A stretch of DNA of 59,560 bases from Physocladia obscura (lineage: Eukaryota > Chytridiomycota > Chytridiomycetes > Chytridiales > Chytriomycetaceae). Position 1 is the first letter of the stretch. Each line of letters begins with the position of its first letter. Made by a program: the position numbers and the translations under genes. The notes under the pieces were generated by a model. The model was given only the letters and a program-made list of their open reading frames with translations, was not told where the DNA came from and did no database searches. Positions 34,803 to 45,675 of this stretch are shown here, piece after piece. The stretch is from assembly GCA_027596945.1 (NCBI GenBank), contig JADGJH010000003.1:1-59560 (forward strand), read 5' to 3'.

Positions 34803-37800
34803 TCATGTGGTAGACAAGTTTTGAACTGTCATTAACTGCTGTTCAGATCCCCTTGCAGCATCAGATATGAATACCTCATCTTTCCGACATATCCCACCTT
34901 GCAAAAGATGTGCTTTCCATCCAGATTCACCATGTGGGACATCTTCATGGCATAAAGGACACCTTGAAACACCAGGAATTATCGAAGCAGCTAATATTGC
35001 CATGTTGTAAATTAATTTTGAACAGAATATTTCAACTTACTACGACATGTTTGACGCTCAACATGACGTTGAAATTCTGTAGCTATTATTGCCTCTTTGC
35101 AGCGAGAGCAAAGTTTAACTAATTTGGAATTATCGCACTCATCAACCATATGAGTAGTCAGCGTAGCGATTTCTATAATCTAAAAAATAAGGCAGTTTAC
35201 TAAATAAACCGAGGCTCTGTTAAGTACTCACTAAATGGCAAAGAGGACAGGCGCAAAGCATTGGACATTCTCTCCAATAATGAGTATCTAGGGTTTCCTC
35301 ATTGAAGGTTGGATTCTTTTCATTGCAAAATATGCAGGTTCTTTTTTGCTGATTAAAAATGATTTCGCTCACAAACGAAGTCAAATTCTTACCTATTCCA
35401 TGTGTCTGCTAATCTTTCTTCAACAATTGTCATGCTGAGTTTTTCTGTTTCGGATTTTAGAAACCGATCAATTTAAAATATGTATTGACAACCTGTATTT
35501 GGACTTTTCAACCTCGTTGATATGGTTTTGAAACTTGTGTTTGGACTTTTTACTTCAGGTAAAGATTTTTTTTCAGTTACATTTCTATCATTGCTTCTTA
35601 AATTCAAGGCAAGTTTAACAGTAGCCGTTTGTGGCTTCGAATTCTTTGTACGAGTTTCAGGCCGAGATGACGCAGTTGATTTATTTTGGCCCTTTTGCTT
35701 CGCAGATTTTTTTATTCCTGATTTTATAGTCTGGCTTTGCTCATGGACAAAAGTTTTTAACGACTCAATTTCTTGCTTTAGTGATTGAACAAGATCTGCT
35801 TCTACTTGTATGTTTGAAGGAGTTGTTTGGGTTTTGGTGTTTCCTTGTGGTGAATTAATTTCCCTGGTGTGATTCGTCCTACTTTCAGAATTTTGAGATT
35901 CAAGCCCGTTACGGGAAACAGCAAGTTTGGATTCGATTATTTGCAGAAGTTGAGGCCTGATAGTTGTGAGATAACTGAAAATCAGTTCATCGTTATTGGC
36001 CAATGTGCACACAGCGACCACAACGTTTACAGCGGCTTCACGAATAGCTGTATTTTTATTTTGCAGCTGCGGTACTACGAATGCCATCACAGCCTATAAA
36101 TAAATGTAATATATCTTAAAACAATCTTCATAAAAGATATTACAAATACCTTTATTGTTAAACCAGATCCCGCATGATCGAGTTCTTTCATATCATCGAT
36201 TCCGATTTTAACCGTTACATTATACAGTGCCTCAAGACGAGCAAGAATTTGTCTCGGTGGGGCATTTGATTTAAGCGACTTTACTGCAAACAGAAAAGTT
36301 TTAAAAAAAATATAAATAATAAATAATAAAAAATATCAACTCAACAAATAAATTTAACAACACTGTGTGGTTGACTGTGGTAAGTTTTTGCAAGCCCTAC
36401 AATCATGTCAAGACATCCTTGTTTTATGCGTGGCGACAGTTGTCCAGATTTCAAGAGTAGCAAAGGAACTATTTCTTCAAGATGCGAAAATACAAGAACT
36501 TTAGAAACTTCCCGGCTTGAGCCAAAAATTTCTTTTTTAATTTGGTTAAATAAAATTTAAAAAGTTGTATCACACAAACTTCTCAAAAGTTCCAACAGCC
36601 GCAGAACAGACATAAGAGGCTTTTCTCGAGCATCCTCTAATGCACACCGAGCAGCCATAAATGTTGCACTTATAAATGATTCCTTATCGACTTCGGGAGC
36701 TTCGACTTCTGTGTGCCAATCAATTCGAATATGTTCGATGGTAGGTATCAAAACGCTCTTGGAATCAAGAATATTATTGAGGTCGACTTTATTGTTTCCA
36801 CGTTCATCGAGCTTACTCTTGCTTTCAACGTTTAGCAGTGACAAAATAGGTGCGACCTCTCTCTCTTTTTTCGGCTGAGTTTTGGATCTGTGTTTGGTTG
36901 ACCAAGCTTCAACTCTCTTGATTATATCTTCAATTGCCATTTCACGCAAATTGAAACGATTGCTCAAAACACAACTCGTTGAAAACAAACCATATACTTG
37001 GATCAATAAACCATATTGCGAAATTTGCTCATCAGAGAGTTTTTCTGGCTCTTCAAGTCCAGCCAGCGAATTTTTAATTTCATTATTATCGAAAACTGAC
37101 GAGTTTATGCTGGAGATTTTCGGAAGTTTAACGGCTGATGAATTTAAGACTGTTTTTGCTGAGGTTTTACTAGTGGAGTTAGAATCGAGTTTTAAAGTAT
37201 CCGCTATGATTGTCGGCAAACTATTTTCGGTTATCATTATTGGCGATAAAGGGCGCTGGTTTTGCGCTAAACTATTTGTTACAGCAAATTGTGATATTTG
37301 CTTCGACATTTCTTCCAATCGGACACTGTCTCGATTAAATTTCTCAAGGGCTGATTTGGACAAATCGACTGTGGTATCAGATGTGGTAATAATTTTTTTA
37401 CTGAAGTTTGTCGGAAGTGGTATCACAGACTCGATTCGAACTATTCGACCTTCTGAAGAAGTTTTCAGGTGAAGTTCGGTCATTTTCATTTCAAGTGCCT
37501 TTTTTATCTGTCTGATATCTGCCTGCAATTTTGAAATAAGCAAAAACAAAAAAATTACCAAAAAAAAAAAACCTTAGCATCTTCGGCAAAATCATAGTCT
37601 TCGACTTCTATCGATTTTGCTTTCAACAAAAGAAGCTTTGAAACTTCTTCTGCAGCCTGTATGAAAACTGATTATAATAAGTTTTCTTTGCTGCGAATTT
37701 ATTCACCTTTTTAGTAATAATATCGAGAGTCTTCAGTCTTCGCGCCAGTTCAAAATTTTCATCTGTCCCTCTATGGTTTTTAAAAGTGGCTTCCAAAAAA

Positions 37801-38729
37801 AATAGCTTACCTTTTACAGCTTGTTTTTTCGTCACACCTGTTGCTTCAATTATATTTTGCAACTCTTGATCTACGTAATTTCCCGCAAAAAACTCTGCCG
37901 CTGGCGGGGCATGATTCGATACCAAAGGGTCGACCTTCAATTTCGAACGGTCAAAAAAGTTCCCTAATTAAATCGACTTACCCCTATCAAACTTTCGTTC
38001 CGTGTATTAGCGCCATTCGTAATTAGAAGCGCTGGATCGAATTCGCCAGTTAATCTCAACGCCATCAGGCCAACCTGTAGTTTGAGCATTAGCGAATTAA
38101 GGGATGATGAAAATTGCAGTCGCACTTGATTATATAGATTCAAACTATTGATGTAGTTTTTTTCGAATATTATTTTAAGATACTCTCCCGTAACATCAAT
38201 ATGTATTGACTTTTGCTCTCGCGCCTTGTATTCAGAAGCCGAATTGTTTCCAAGGGAAACGAATCTGTTTGCAATATTTGTAAGTATTAAAGACGAAGCT
38301 GAGACTACTGGTTTCGAACAAACCCCAAACGAGAGAATTCGATTCTTTCACTATCACTGCTTGTTGAAAACACACTATTGCTTGAAATCGCAGATCCAGC
38401 TGATTTGCTTTCTCGTTTTCGAGAACCAACGAACAACTCAAGTTTCGTCGATATTTTGAAATGGTGACTCAGAACTTTAATATTCAGTATTCTGCATGTT
38501 CCTGGGATGAGTCGTACTATTATCGTCTGTGGGTAAACGCAAAACCTACAACAAAGCTTAAGAACGTCATTTGGAAATATTTGATCATCTGGGTAAGAAT
38601 CTGAATGAACCTTTCGCTTTGCCATCCTTTTGCAGAGATTTCCTGTGTGAGTTCATGCGCTGGGAATCCGTCGTCATGGCTTGATGATTCATGAATATCA
38701 AACGGAATTCGTCGTTCAATTTTCTCCAT
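34803..38729 (-). CDS. CEP104: Ciliary tip protein CEP104, 13 exons, 1089 aa
   Basis: Exons: 38729-38611, 38545-38324, 38264-37982, 37934-37707, 37656-37573, 37522-36580, 36531-36364, 36283-36150, 36093-35493, 35444-35393, 35340-35232, 35179-35041 and 34990-34803; the frame closes. The N-terminal jelly-roll domain reads SSSHDDGFPAHEL, GWQSERFCVYPQTIIVRL, FSRLGFVSLGNN, YLKIIFEKNYINSLNLYNQV. A coiled coil follows at residues ~320-400, then a TOG HEAT-repeat array (~residues 600-800). The C-terminus carries CEP104-specific zinc fingers: CIFCNEKNPTF...HYWRECPMLCACPLC, then LCSRCKEAIIATEFQRHVE, then CPLCHEDVPHGESGWKAHL. CEP104 binds tubulin and CP110 at growing cilia and flagella. Its presence shows a flagellated life stage. 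Confidence 0.95.
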
Positions 38730-38983
38730 GATTTTTAAACTAAGCATTGTTGCGACAATTCCAACCCTATCAACAGCCCATGCCTCGTTTTCTGTGAGTC
38801 TAATAAAATATTGAATTGTTTCAATCACCTGAGAGAATTACTCGACTTTGAATAAGTGAGATTGTTCACTGAATATTGTGATTGATATGAGATCCAAACG
38901 TTGTAAGAAAAATAGAAACAACTATTTATTTAAATTCAACAATATTTATTTAAAATCATTTTCTTTTTATATTATATTAACCT

Positions 38984-39100
38984 ATGCCTGTTACAATTCC
39001 ATCCACAACTGTTAGAAACAAATTCTTAAAGACATTACCCATTGGAACAATATACAAAGACCCACAAAATAAACAAATATATGAAGTGCAAGAACATAAA
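38984..39100 (+). pseudogene. Small conserved TE ORF (PST/DPQN family), copy B
   Basis: MPVTIPSTTVRNKFLKTLPI then GTIYKDPQNKQIYEVQEHKI. It matches copy A at 21404-21544 along its length; beyond the DPQN-x2-I-x-V-x-E-x-K end the two diverge. Here it runs head-on into a minus-strand helicase remnant. Sits in CpG-depleted sequence. Function unknown. Confidence 0.55.
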
Positions 39101-39104
39101 ATTA

Positions 39105-39570
39105 ATACACCTCAATCTTGTCTTTGGTCACTGTGTCTTCTAACAACAACAAAGGCTCAATCTTTTTAACTATAAATGTTGCACTATTAACAAGTCCAAG
39201 TTTCTTGTAGTTTCTATTGGAAATAACTGGAGTACCAACCATCAAAAAGACATCTTGTGAGTTTGGGTTATCTTTATTTGCTTCAATTCTAAGCATTTTC
39301 TTCTTTTGAGTTTGTCTTGTTGCATCATGATTTTATTGATTTGTTTCTTCTTGTTTTGTGTATATGCCAAATAGACTTTGGTGAACAAGTGTTTATTGTC
39401 AAAGTCACTTGGATTCAATTTATGGACTATATCAAATAATACAGTCACTGAGTTACCTGAACATTGATTAATCAAGTGTTCTGATATACTGTAATCAACC
39501 AATTCTTTTAAGGCAAATGTATCAAGATAATCATATTTTCTGTTGCTCTTTTCAACTAAATCATTGGATT
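39105..39570 (-). pseudogene. SF1 (Pif1/Dda-like, viral-type) helicase, C-terminal remnant
   Basis: On the minus strand: ALKELVDYSISEHLINQCSG, NSVTVLFDIVHKLNPSDF, then KVYLAYTQNKKKQINKIMM, and after a frameshift near 39.27 kb DVFLMVGTPVISNRNYKKLG and LVNSATFIVKKI. The YTxNKKxxIN block and the GxPVI-x-N-x3-LG-LVN-x3-F-x-V block are the later conserved regions of SF1 helicases. They resemble most the helicases of nucleocytoplasmic large DNA viruses and related elements. The first part is homologous to the plus-strand remnant at 40.44-40.88 kb. Disrupted; not functional. Confidence 0.65.
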
Positions 39571-40439
39571 TGAAATACTATTTCAAATACATTCCATTTC
39601 AGATTCATTTTCAAATTCATTTCTTTGAATTTGAACTCCTTTTTTTTCTGAATTTGTGTTCATAATAACAAACTCATGACACATGTTTTTGTGTATTAGA
39701 TATCATTTTGGCAAAATTATTAAGATTATGAAATGTGTGAATAATTATGTGTGTTATCAACAGCTAGTCAAACATTGTTGGTGATACATTACATAATTGT
39801 TTTTATTACATTCAGTTGTTTTATTTTATTGACTTGTCATTGTCTTTAGTTTTTCAATATGTTGCCTAAAACTTTATTGTAAAAACTTTCACATAATGTT
39901 ACAATCTTTCCTTGTTAGTCTTGGCTTTTGGCACAAGTGAATTCACCCAATCTTAGTTTGTTTGTGTCTAGCACATAACTATCTATGGAACTTTCATTCC
40001 AATGCCAAGTGAGTGTACATTTCCTCTATTTGACTTCTTTCATATTTGTTTTGATGATTAACCACAATCACAAAACAAACATGTTCTGATTTCTAAACTG
40101 TTCAAATCTACCTTTAAGCTTAATGGCATGCAAATTCCAAGAGCCTTCTGATCTACTACACAAGCCATGCTCTTGCATTTAGTCAAGGTTTCTGAATCAT
40201 GTTGAAAGAAAAACTTCCAATAAATGTAGTGATTACTTTTATTGTTAACTGGTTGTAATAATTATTATTCTCAATGTTAAGTCAAAACAATTTGTAACAA
40301 GTTAAGAATTATGTTTTATTCAGAATGAGCCACTTGACAAAGAGATCAAGTGGATAGTATCTGCTCCTTTTGTAAACAAATATGAGTTTTTTTTGAAGTC
40401 ACAAGAATAGAATCAAAGTGTGGATTTTATAGACAATTT
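39571..40439. other. CpG-depleted spacer between inverted helicase remnants
   Basis: AT-rich with no readable ORF. It separates two helicase fragments in opposite orientation, so it could be the centre of an inverted duplication or the join of two insertions. Confidence 0.4.
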
Positions 40440-40881
40440 ATTAATAAACAAATGAGCTGAATGTGGTAAATTGACAGAGTTACAAAATACAGAACTGAAA
40501 TTGAAAAGGGATCCTATGTCAAACTGGCAAGCACCAACAAGGCATCTAGACTAATTGTAGGACAGACTATCCATGACTTTTTTTCATACAGACAATAACC
40601 AAAAGTGTGATTTGAATGAGGCTGTGAAGATTGTCAAAAAATATGGGCATGTTAAAGGCAGAAGTATGTAAAAAATTTTTTTTTAACTAACATCAAGCAT
40701 GTTCTAGCTGCAGCTTGGCCCAGTTGAAACATCAAAGAGGACCTATTTTGATTTCTTGGCACTAAAAGGATTGGTCAATTATCAAATAACACTACTCACT
40801 GTAAACCACCACTCTGGTGATTCAGTATCAAAATTATTTGATGTTGTTAACCAATTGAAGCCATGTGACTTTGGAATGTAA
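40440..40881 (+). pseudogene. SF1 (viral-type) helicase, N-terminal remnant
   Basis: A possible degraded Walker A (AECGKLT, near 40455) is followed in another frame by YVKLASTNKASRLIVGQTIH, the typical SF1 motif Ia region (TNKA...G-x-TIH). After a possible intron (about 40668-40710) comes LGPVETSKRTYFDFLALKGL, VNYQITLLTVNHHSGDSVSK, LFDVVNQLKPCDF. This last segment aligns with the minus-strand remnant (VEKSNRKYDYLDTFALKELV...LFDIVHKLNPSDF). Together the two fragments cover most of a helicase. Frameshifts and stops make it a pseudogene. Confidence 0.6.
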
Positions 40882-41129
40882 AACCATTCCACTTTGAATA
40901 TCGTCAATTGAGAATAATTCACTTTCTGTTTTATAGTTTTTATTATCATCCATTAATTGTTTCTTGAACACTACTCTCATTTGAATTGGTATCACTCTTT
41001 GATAGTTTGTTCCAATTCAGCTATTCTTTCTTTTATAGTTTGATTTATATTGACATGAATAATGAGAGAAGAACGCACAATTGAAAAACAGTGTGTACAA
41101 ATCTCTGTTAAGGAAAAGAAGCTTTTCTG

Positions 41130-41569
41130 TTAGGATTGGCATTGCAAAGCTGCTGAATTATTGTGGTAAATCTCTTCATTCTTGAGGCCTGATCTGTCAG
41201 TTTGTGCTGCAGCTGCCATGAGAAGTTGCTGGCCGAATTCGTCAAAATCACCTGTTAAAATAAGTGATTTTGAGTAGTGATAAACAGCGCCTTTTGTTGT
41301 GAATCTGTGAAGAATTTTTTTATTTTTTACAATGAGATTTCTGTGGTAAGCAAAACTCAATCACCATTATTATTTACGGGATGCAAAAGAATATTTTTGC
41401 TCCTGTAACAATTTCAAAAAACATTCCCAACCGATCAATAGTGATGGGATCATTGTTCAGTATTGATCATTTTCGGGATTACAATACGTTGAATTTCATC
41501 TTTGAATGCATCCAGTAGTTTTTCACAAATAACTGGCACAGAGTCGCCTCCCACTGTTACATGTGGCAT
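41130..41569 (-). CDS. Possible small gene of unknown function, splicing uncertain
   Basis: CpG content returns to normal here. An ATG at 41569 begins MPHVTVGGDSVPVICEKLLD then AFKDEIQRI, followed by a GTAATC donor and a TTGTTACAG acceptor (41482-41398). A further exon reads FTTKGAVYHYSKSLILTGDF then DEFGQQLLMAAAAQTDRSGL and ends AALQCQS. The pieces read like a compact globular protein, but I cannot join them with one certain set of splice sites and do not recognise the family. It may be a complete small gene or a fragment left beside the TE island. Confidence 0.4.
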
Positions 41570-41800
41570 TATGATCGCGTTGTATTACTTTCTGAACATC
41601 TTGATAGTCTATTCCAAGGCGACCTTGGACATTGAAGTACACAAAACTCACAATAACATGCTTCAACTTTTTTTTATTAATGCCGAAGAAACATAAAACT
41701 AACTAATAAACAAACTTGTGACCATCAGTCACACCATTTCAAACTCCCAAGAAAAAACGAAAAAGAGAGGCAATTATACAAGGAAAACGCAGCCTTGAAT

Positions 41801-43870
41801 TTAGTCAACCTCCTCAACAGTTGGGCCAACATCTGGGTTGCTCGGTGGCGCACCACCTGGGAATCCTCCTGGTGCAGCACCACCACCTGGAGCACCTCCA
41901 GCTCCATAGACCTTCATCATGATCGGGTTCGCAATAGCTTCAAGGTCCTTCTGTTTGTGCTCAAACTCTTCTTTTGCTCCTTCCTGGTTAACCTCCAACC
42001 ACTTAACGGTCTCGTCAATCGCAGCGTTCAGCTTTTCCTTGTCGTCAGACGACAGTTTATCAGCAAGTTTTTCGTCTTGTGTAGTATTACGGAGGTTATA
42101 CGCGTACGATTCAAGTCCGTTCTTGGCTTGGATACGTTCGGCGGCAGCTTCGTCGTCAGCTTTGTATTTTTCGGCTTCGGCAACCATTCGTTCGATTTCT
42201 TCCTTGGTGAGACGACCCTTGTCATTGGTGATAGTAATCTTGTTCTGCTTTCCAGTAGACTTGTCGACAGCAGATACGTTCAGGATACCGTTCGCGTCAA
42301 CATCGAAGGTAACTTCAATTTGTGGTACACCCCGAGGAGCTGGTGGAATTCCAGAAAGCTCAAACTTTCCAAGCAAGTTGTTGTCCTTTGTGCGGGTACG
42401 TTCCCCTTCGTAAACTTGAATCAATACGCCTGGTTGGTTGTCGGCGTAGGTCGAGAAAGTTTCTCCCTTCTTCGTTGGGACAGTGGTGTTACGTTTAATG
42501 AGAGCAGTCATTACACCTCCTGCAGTTTCAATTCCGAGGGAAAGTGGGGCAACATCAAGAAGCAAAAGATCTTGAGTCTTCTCGGAAGTGTCACCAGTCA
42601 GAATGGCGGCTTGGACAGCAGCACCATATGCAACAGCTTCATCTGGGTTGATGGACTTGTTGGGTTCCTTTCCGTTAAAGAAGTCGGAAACGAGCTTCTG
42701 GACCTTTGGAATACGAGTGGATCCTCCGACAAGGACAATTTCGTCAACCGTGGATTTATCCATCTTCGCGTCACGGAGAACCTTTTCGACTGGGTCAACA
42801 GTAGAGCGGAAGAGATCCTGGCAAAGTTCTTCGAAACGGGCACGAGTAACAGAAGTGTAGAAGTCAACACCGTCAAAAAGAGAGTCAATTTCGATGGTGG
42901 TCTGGGCTGCAGACGACAAAGTTCGCTTAGCCCGTTCGCACGCAGTACGCAGACGACGCATGGCACGCGGATTAGCTGAAAGATCCTTCTTGTGCTTGCG
43001 CTTAAATTCCTGAGCAAAGTGGGACACAAGACGGTTGTCAAAATCCTCTCCTCCCAAGTGAGTGTCACCGGCAGTGGCTTTCACTTCAAAGATTCCATCT
43101 TCGATGGTCAAAAGAGAAACATCAAAAGTACCGCCTCCCAAGTCGAAAATAAGAACATTTTTCTCGCCAATGGTCTTCTTGTCAAGACCATATGCAATAG
43201 CGGCAGCAGTTGGTTCGTTGATAATACGCAGAACATTCAACCCAGAGATAACACCAGCGTCTTTAGTGGCCTGACGTTGCGAGTCGTTGAAGTAAGCGGG
43301 AACAGTGATGACAGCCTGGGTAACGGTGGATCCGAGGTATGCTTCGGCAGTCTCTTTCATCTTCAAGAGAACCATTGACGAGATTTCTTCTGGGGAGAAG
43401 GTTTTGGTCTCACCCTTGAACTCAACCTGAATAAATGGTTTGGTGCCTTTGTCGACAACAGTAAAGGACCAGTGCTTCATATCAGATTGCACTTCCTGGT
43501 CGTTGAATCGGCGGCCAATCAAACGTTTCGCGTCAAAAACAGTGTTGATAGGGTTCCTAAAGAGAGTTTTGTAAATAAACAAATCTGTCAATTCAAAGTG
43601 TGGGAAGATTAGCAGAGTAACAAAACAAGCTTACATCGCGACTTGGTTTTTTGCAGCATCCCCAATCAGACGCTCAGTGTCTGTGAATGCAACATACGAT
43701 GGGGTGGTGCGGTTACCCTGATCATTGGCAATAATTTCGACTATTGTGTAAAATTAAAAGGCGAAAAAGAAAAAAGAGTATAATTCCGTTTAAATACCGC
43801 GATCGTTTTGCCACACTCCGACACAAGAATATGTGGTTCCCAAATCAATACCGACGGCTTTGCTGGTCAT
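41801..43870 (-). CDS. Cytosolic HSP70 (Ssa-type) with EEVD tail, 3 exons, 644 aa
   Basis: Exons 43870-43798, 43740-43635 and 43556-41801. N-terminus [20 protein letters not shown]; nucleotide-binding signatures [20 protein letters not shown] and [20 protein letters not shown]; a Gly/Pro-rich linker near the end ([18 protein letters not shown]) and terminal PTVEEVD, the docking site for TPR co-chaperones. This is the standard stress/house-keeping cytosolic HSP70. Both introns are in the same places and phases as in the 5.4-kb paralogue. A perfect heat-shock element lies about 215 bp upstream. Confidence 0.98.
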
Positions 43871-44375
43871 TCTGAAAAAAGTGAAAGAGAATGTTATTTT
43901 CGAGACTGTGCCGCAAGACGTTTCAAGGCAAGTTGGAGCAGCTTTCAGTGAGGTTCAATGGATGGGAGTTTCCAGTGATTCAGGCACAACAGATTCAGGT
44001 TGCAGACGCTTACATATAGATAGTTTTTCACTTGAAAATTCGACGAGGGAGTTTGGCTCATTTTGTACTGCAAAATTGTCACGATTCTGGAATGTTCCGA
44101 GAAATTATATTTTCTCGCAATACTCCATTCAATTCCACAGCATTCGAAGTCCATGCATTGAACAATGCGTCTTTTTAATTAAATTACTTCTGCCTTCTCG
44201 TTAAACTCGTGAAACTAGTTGAAAAGTTTTTTCTATCGACCAAACTAACTAAATATAAATATAGTTCTTTTATAGTTTATTTTCCGTTAAATCAACATCT
44301 TTGATAATAGAAAATGACTTTCCAGAAGAGCCTGTGTGCATCCTAACACAAAACAACAACGAAGCACCCAAAAAC
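43871..44375. other. HSP70 promoter region and uL14 3' flank
   Basis: The only gene-free stretch between HSP70 (start 43870) and the uL14 stop. Besides the perfect heat-shock element at 44085-44097, a two-unit GAA-nn-TTC lies at 44034-44041. No gene seen. Confidence 0.6.
44085..44097 (-). promoter_or_regulatory. Perfect three-unit heat-shock element upstream of the EEVD HSP70
   Basis: TTCTGGAATGTTC, i.e. TTC-nn-GAA-nn-TTC, with another GAA three bases further on (44101). The element is near-palindromic and works in either orientation; it is about 215 bp before the HSP70 ATG. HSF1 binding is inferred from the consensus. Confidence 0.7.
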
Positions 44376-44949
44376 TTAGACAACTGTAAACAATAAAATG
44401 AGAACTCGAACCAAAAAATAAAAAGGAAAAACGTTCGAAAACATTAAATAAATTTTTACCAGTCCCAGATGAGGAAGCAATCTTTGGCCACAAGTCTGCA
44501 CATTCTTTTGCAACTGGTCCAGTGATAGCAGATCCCTTCATTTCTCCTTTCGGATTAACAATAACACCAGCGTTGTCTTCAAAGTAGAGGAAAACCCCAT
44601 CTTGTCTTCTCCATGGTTTACGCTGACGAACAACGATAGCTGGCATAACTGCAAAATGCGAAGAAAAAAAAAAGAGAAAAAAAACACCATTAGAACATGC
44701 AATCTTGAATAAATTTGGATATTTTTTTGGTGGTCAGACAAACCCTTTTTTCGTAAGTCCGGCTTTCCCTTCTTTACAGTTGCCAAAACCATATCTCCGC
44801 AGGCAGCGGCTGGGAGTCTGTTCAAACGAGAACCGATTCCTTTGACGGCCATGACGTATAAATTTTTGGCTCCAGAGTTATCGGCGCAGTTCATAACCGC
44901 TCCAACAGGGAGACCAAGGGTCATGCGGAACTTAGAACCACCAGCGGCA
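44376..44949 (-). CDS. RPL23: 60S ribosomal protein uL14 (L23), first exon not placed
   Basis: Exons 44949-44744, 44648-44460 and a tiny last exon 44383-44376. The product reads [40 protein letters not shown], then [20 protein letters not shown] and [20 protein letters not shown], ending SGTVV. This matches eukaryotic L23 throughout. The exon at 44949 needs two more bases to complete its first codon, so a short 5' exon with the start codon is missing. An ATG-GC followed by GTTTTT near 45133 would give MAAAGGSKF but the donor is weak. uL14 sits at the subunit interface of the large ribosomal subunit. Confidence 0.95.
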
Positions 44950-45675
44950 CTATATTGAGAAGAAAAAAGAAATGAATAAGTCTGCGTTCTTCAAATGGCT
45001 CGATTTTTTGTTGGAGTTTTGAGTAATTGGAATGTACAAATGAGATTATTCAGAGGGTGTTCGGCTTTAGAAGATTGGTGTGCTTTTTAATCATTGTGTC
45101 CATCCTCATCGTTCAAGCCATCAAAAACGCCATCCGAGAGTCCAATTCAATACAGTAACAGCAGTATAGCATTTTCACGATTGCGATATTTCATTCGGAT
45201 GATTGCGGAATCGTGGTTGACTACAAGGTACATCAGAGCAGCGAAATTTGTAAAAACGGAGTCCAACCAAAGCAAATCCAGACGTGATTCCGAGGAGTTT
45301 TATAAAAAAGTGATCACATCGAAAACATGAGAATCGTTGCTCGTTGCAGCTGATCAAATTAAATAACAGTAATTATAGTATTTCTGCAACGATTGGTCGA
45401 ATCATTCCAGCCAAGCTCCATCTTAAGCCCGCCTACAGAAACAGTACAATTGTTCTCCGATCTTCGCTGTAACCTTATGTTGGGTTAGACCTATGCGCTA
45501 CATATACTAACCCAGGCTTTGACATTTTTAGCAGACGAAAAAATAATTTCTTCACTGAAAGATAATTCAAATAAAAATGAACTCAAAAAAAAGAGATAAA
45601 AGAAACTAATAGAAATAGTCATAGATTATGCGTAGATTAATTCACCTACTACCTTCCATTTTTCCATTTCCACTT
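44950..45675. other. uL14 5' region and 3' flank of the CHY/RING gene
   Basis: It should hold the first exon, 5' UTR intron and promoter of uL14. Several ATGs occur but none opens the basic N-terminus usual for L23. Short ORFs on both strands have no support. Confidence 0.5.

Noticed and set aside
37771..37810. A 40-nt intron in CEP104
   Set aside because: GT-AG bounded, but removing it breaks the frame, while reading through keeps the ORF open and it is shorter than any other intron here.
41795..43378. Long plus-strand ORFs over the second HSP70
   Set aside because: Antisense shadow of the HSP70 coding sequence. The same antisense frame appears opposite the first HSP70, which is expected from codon bias.
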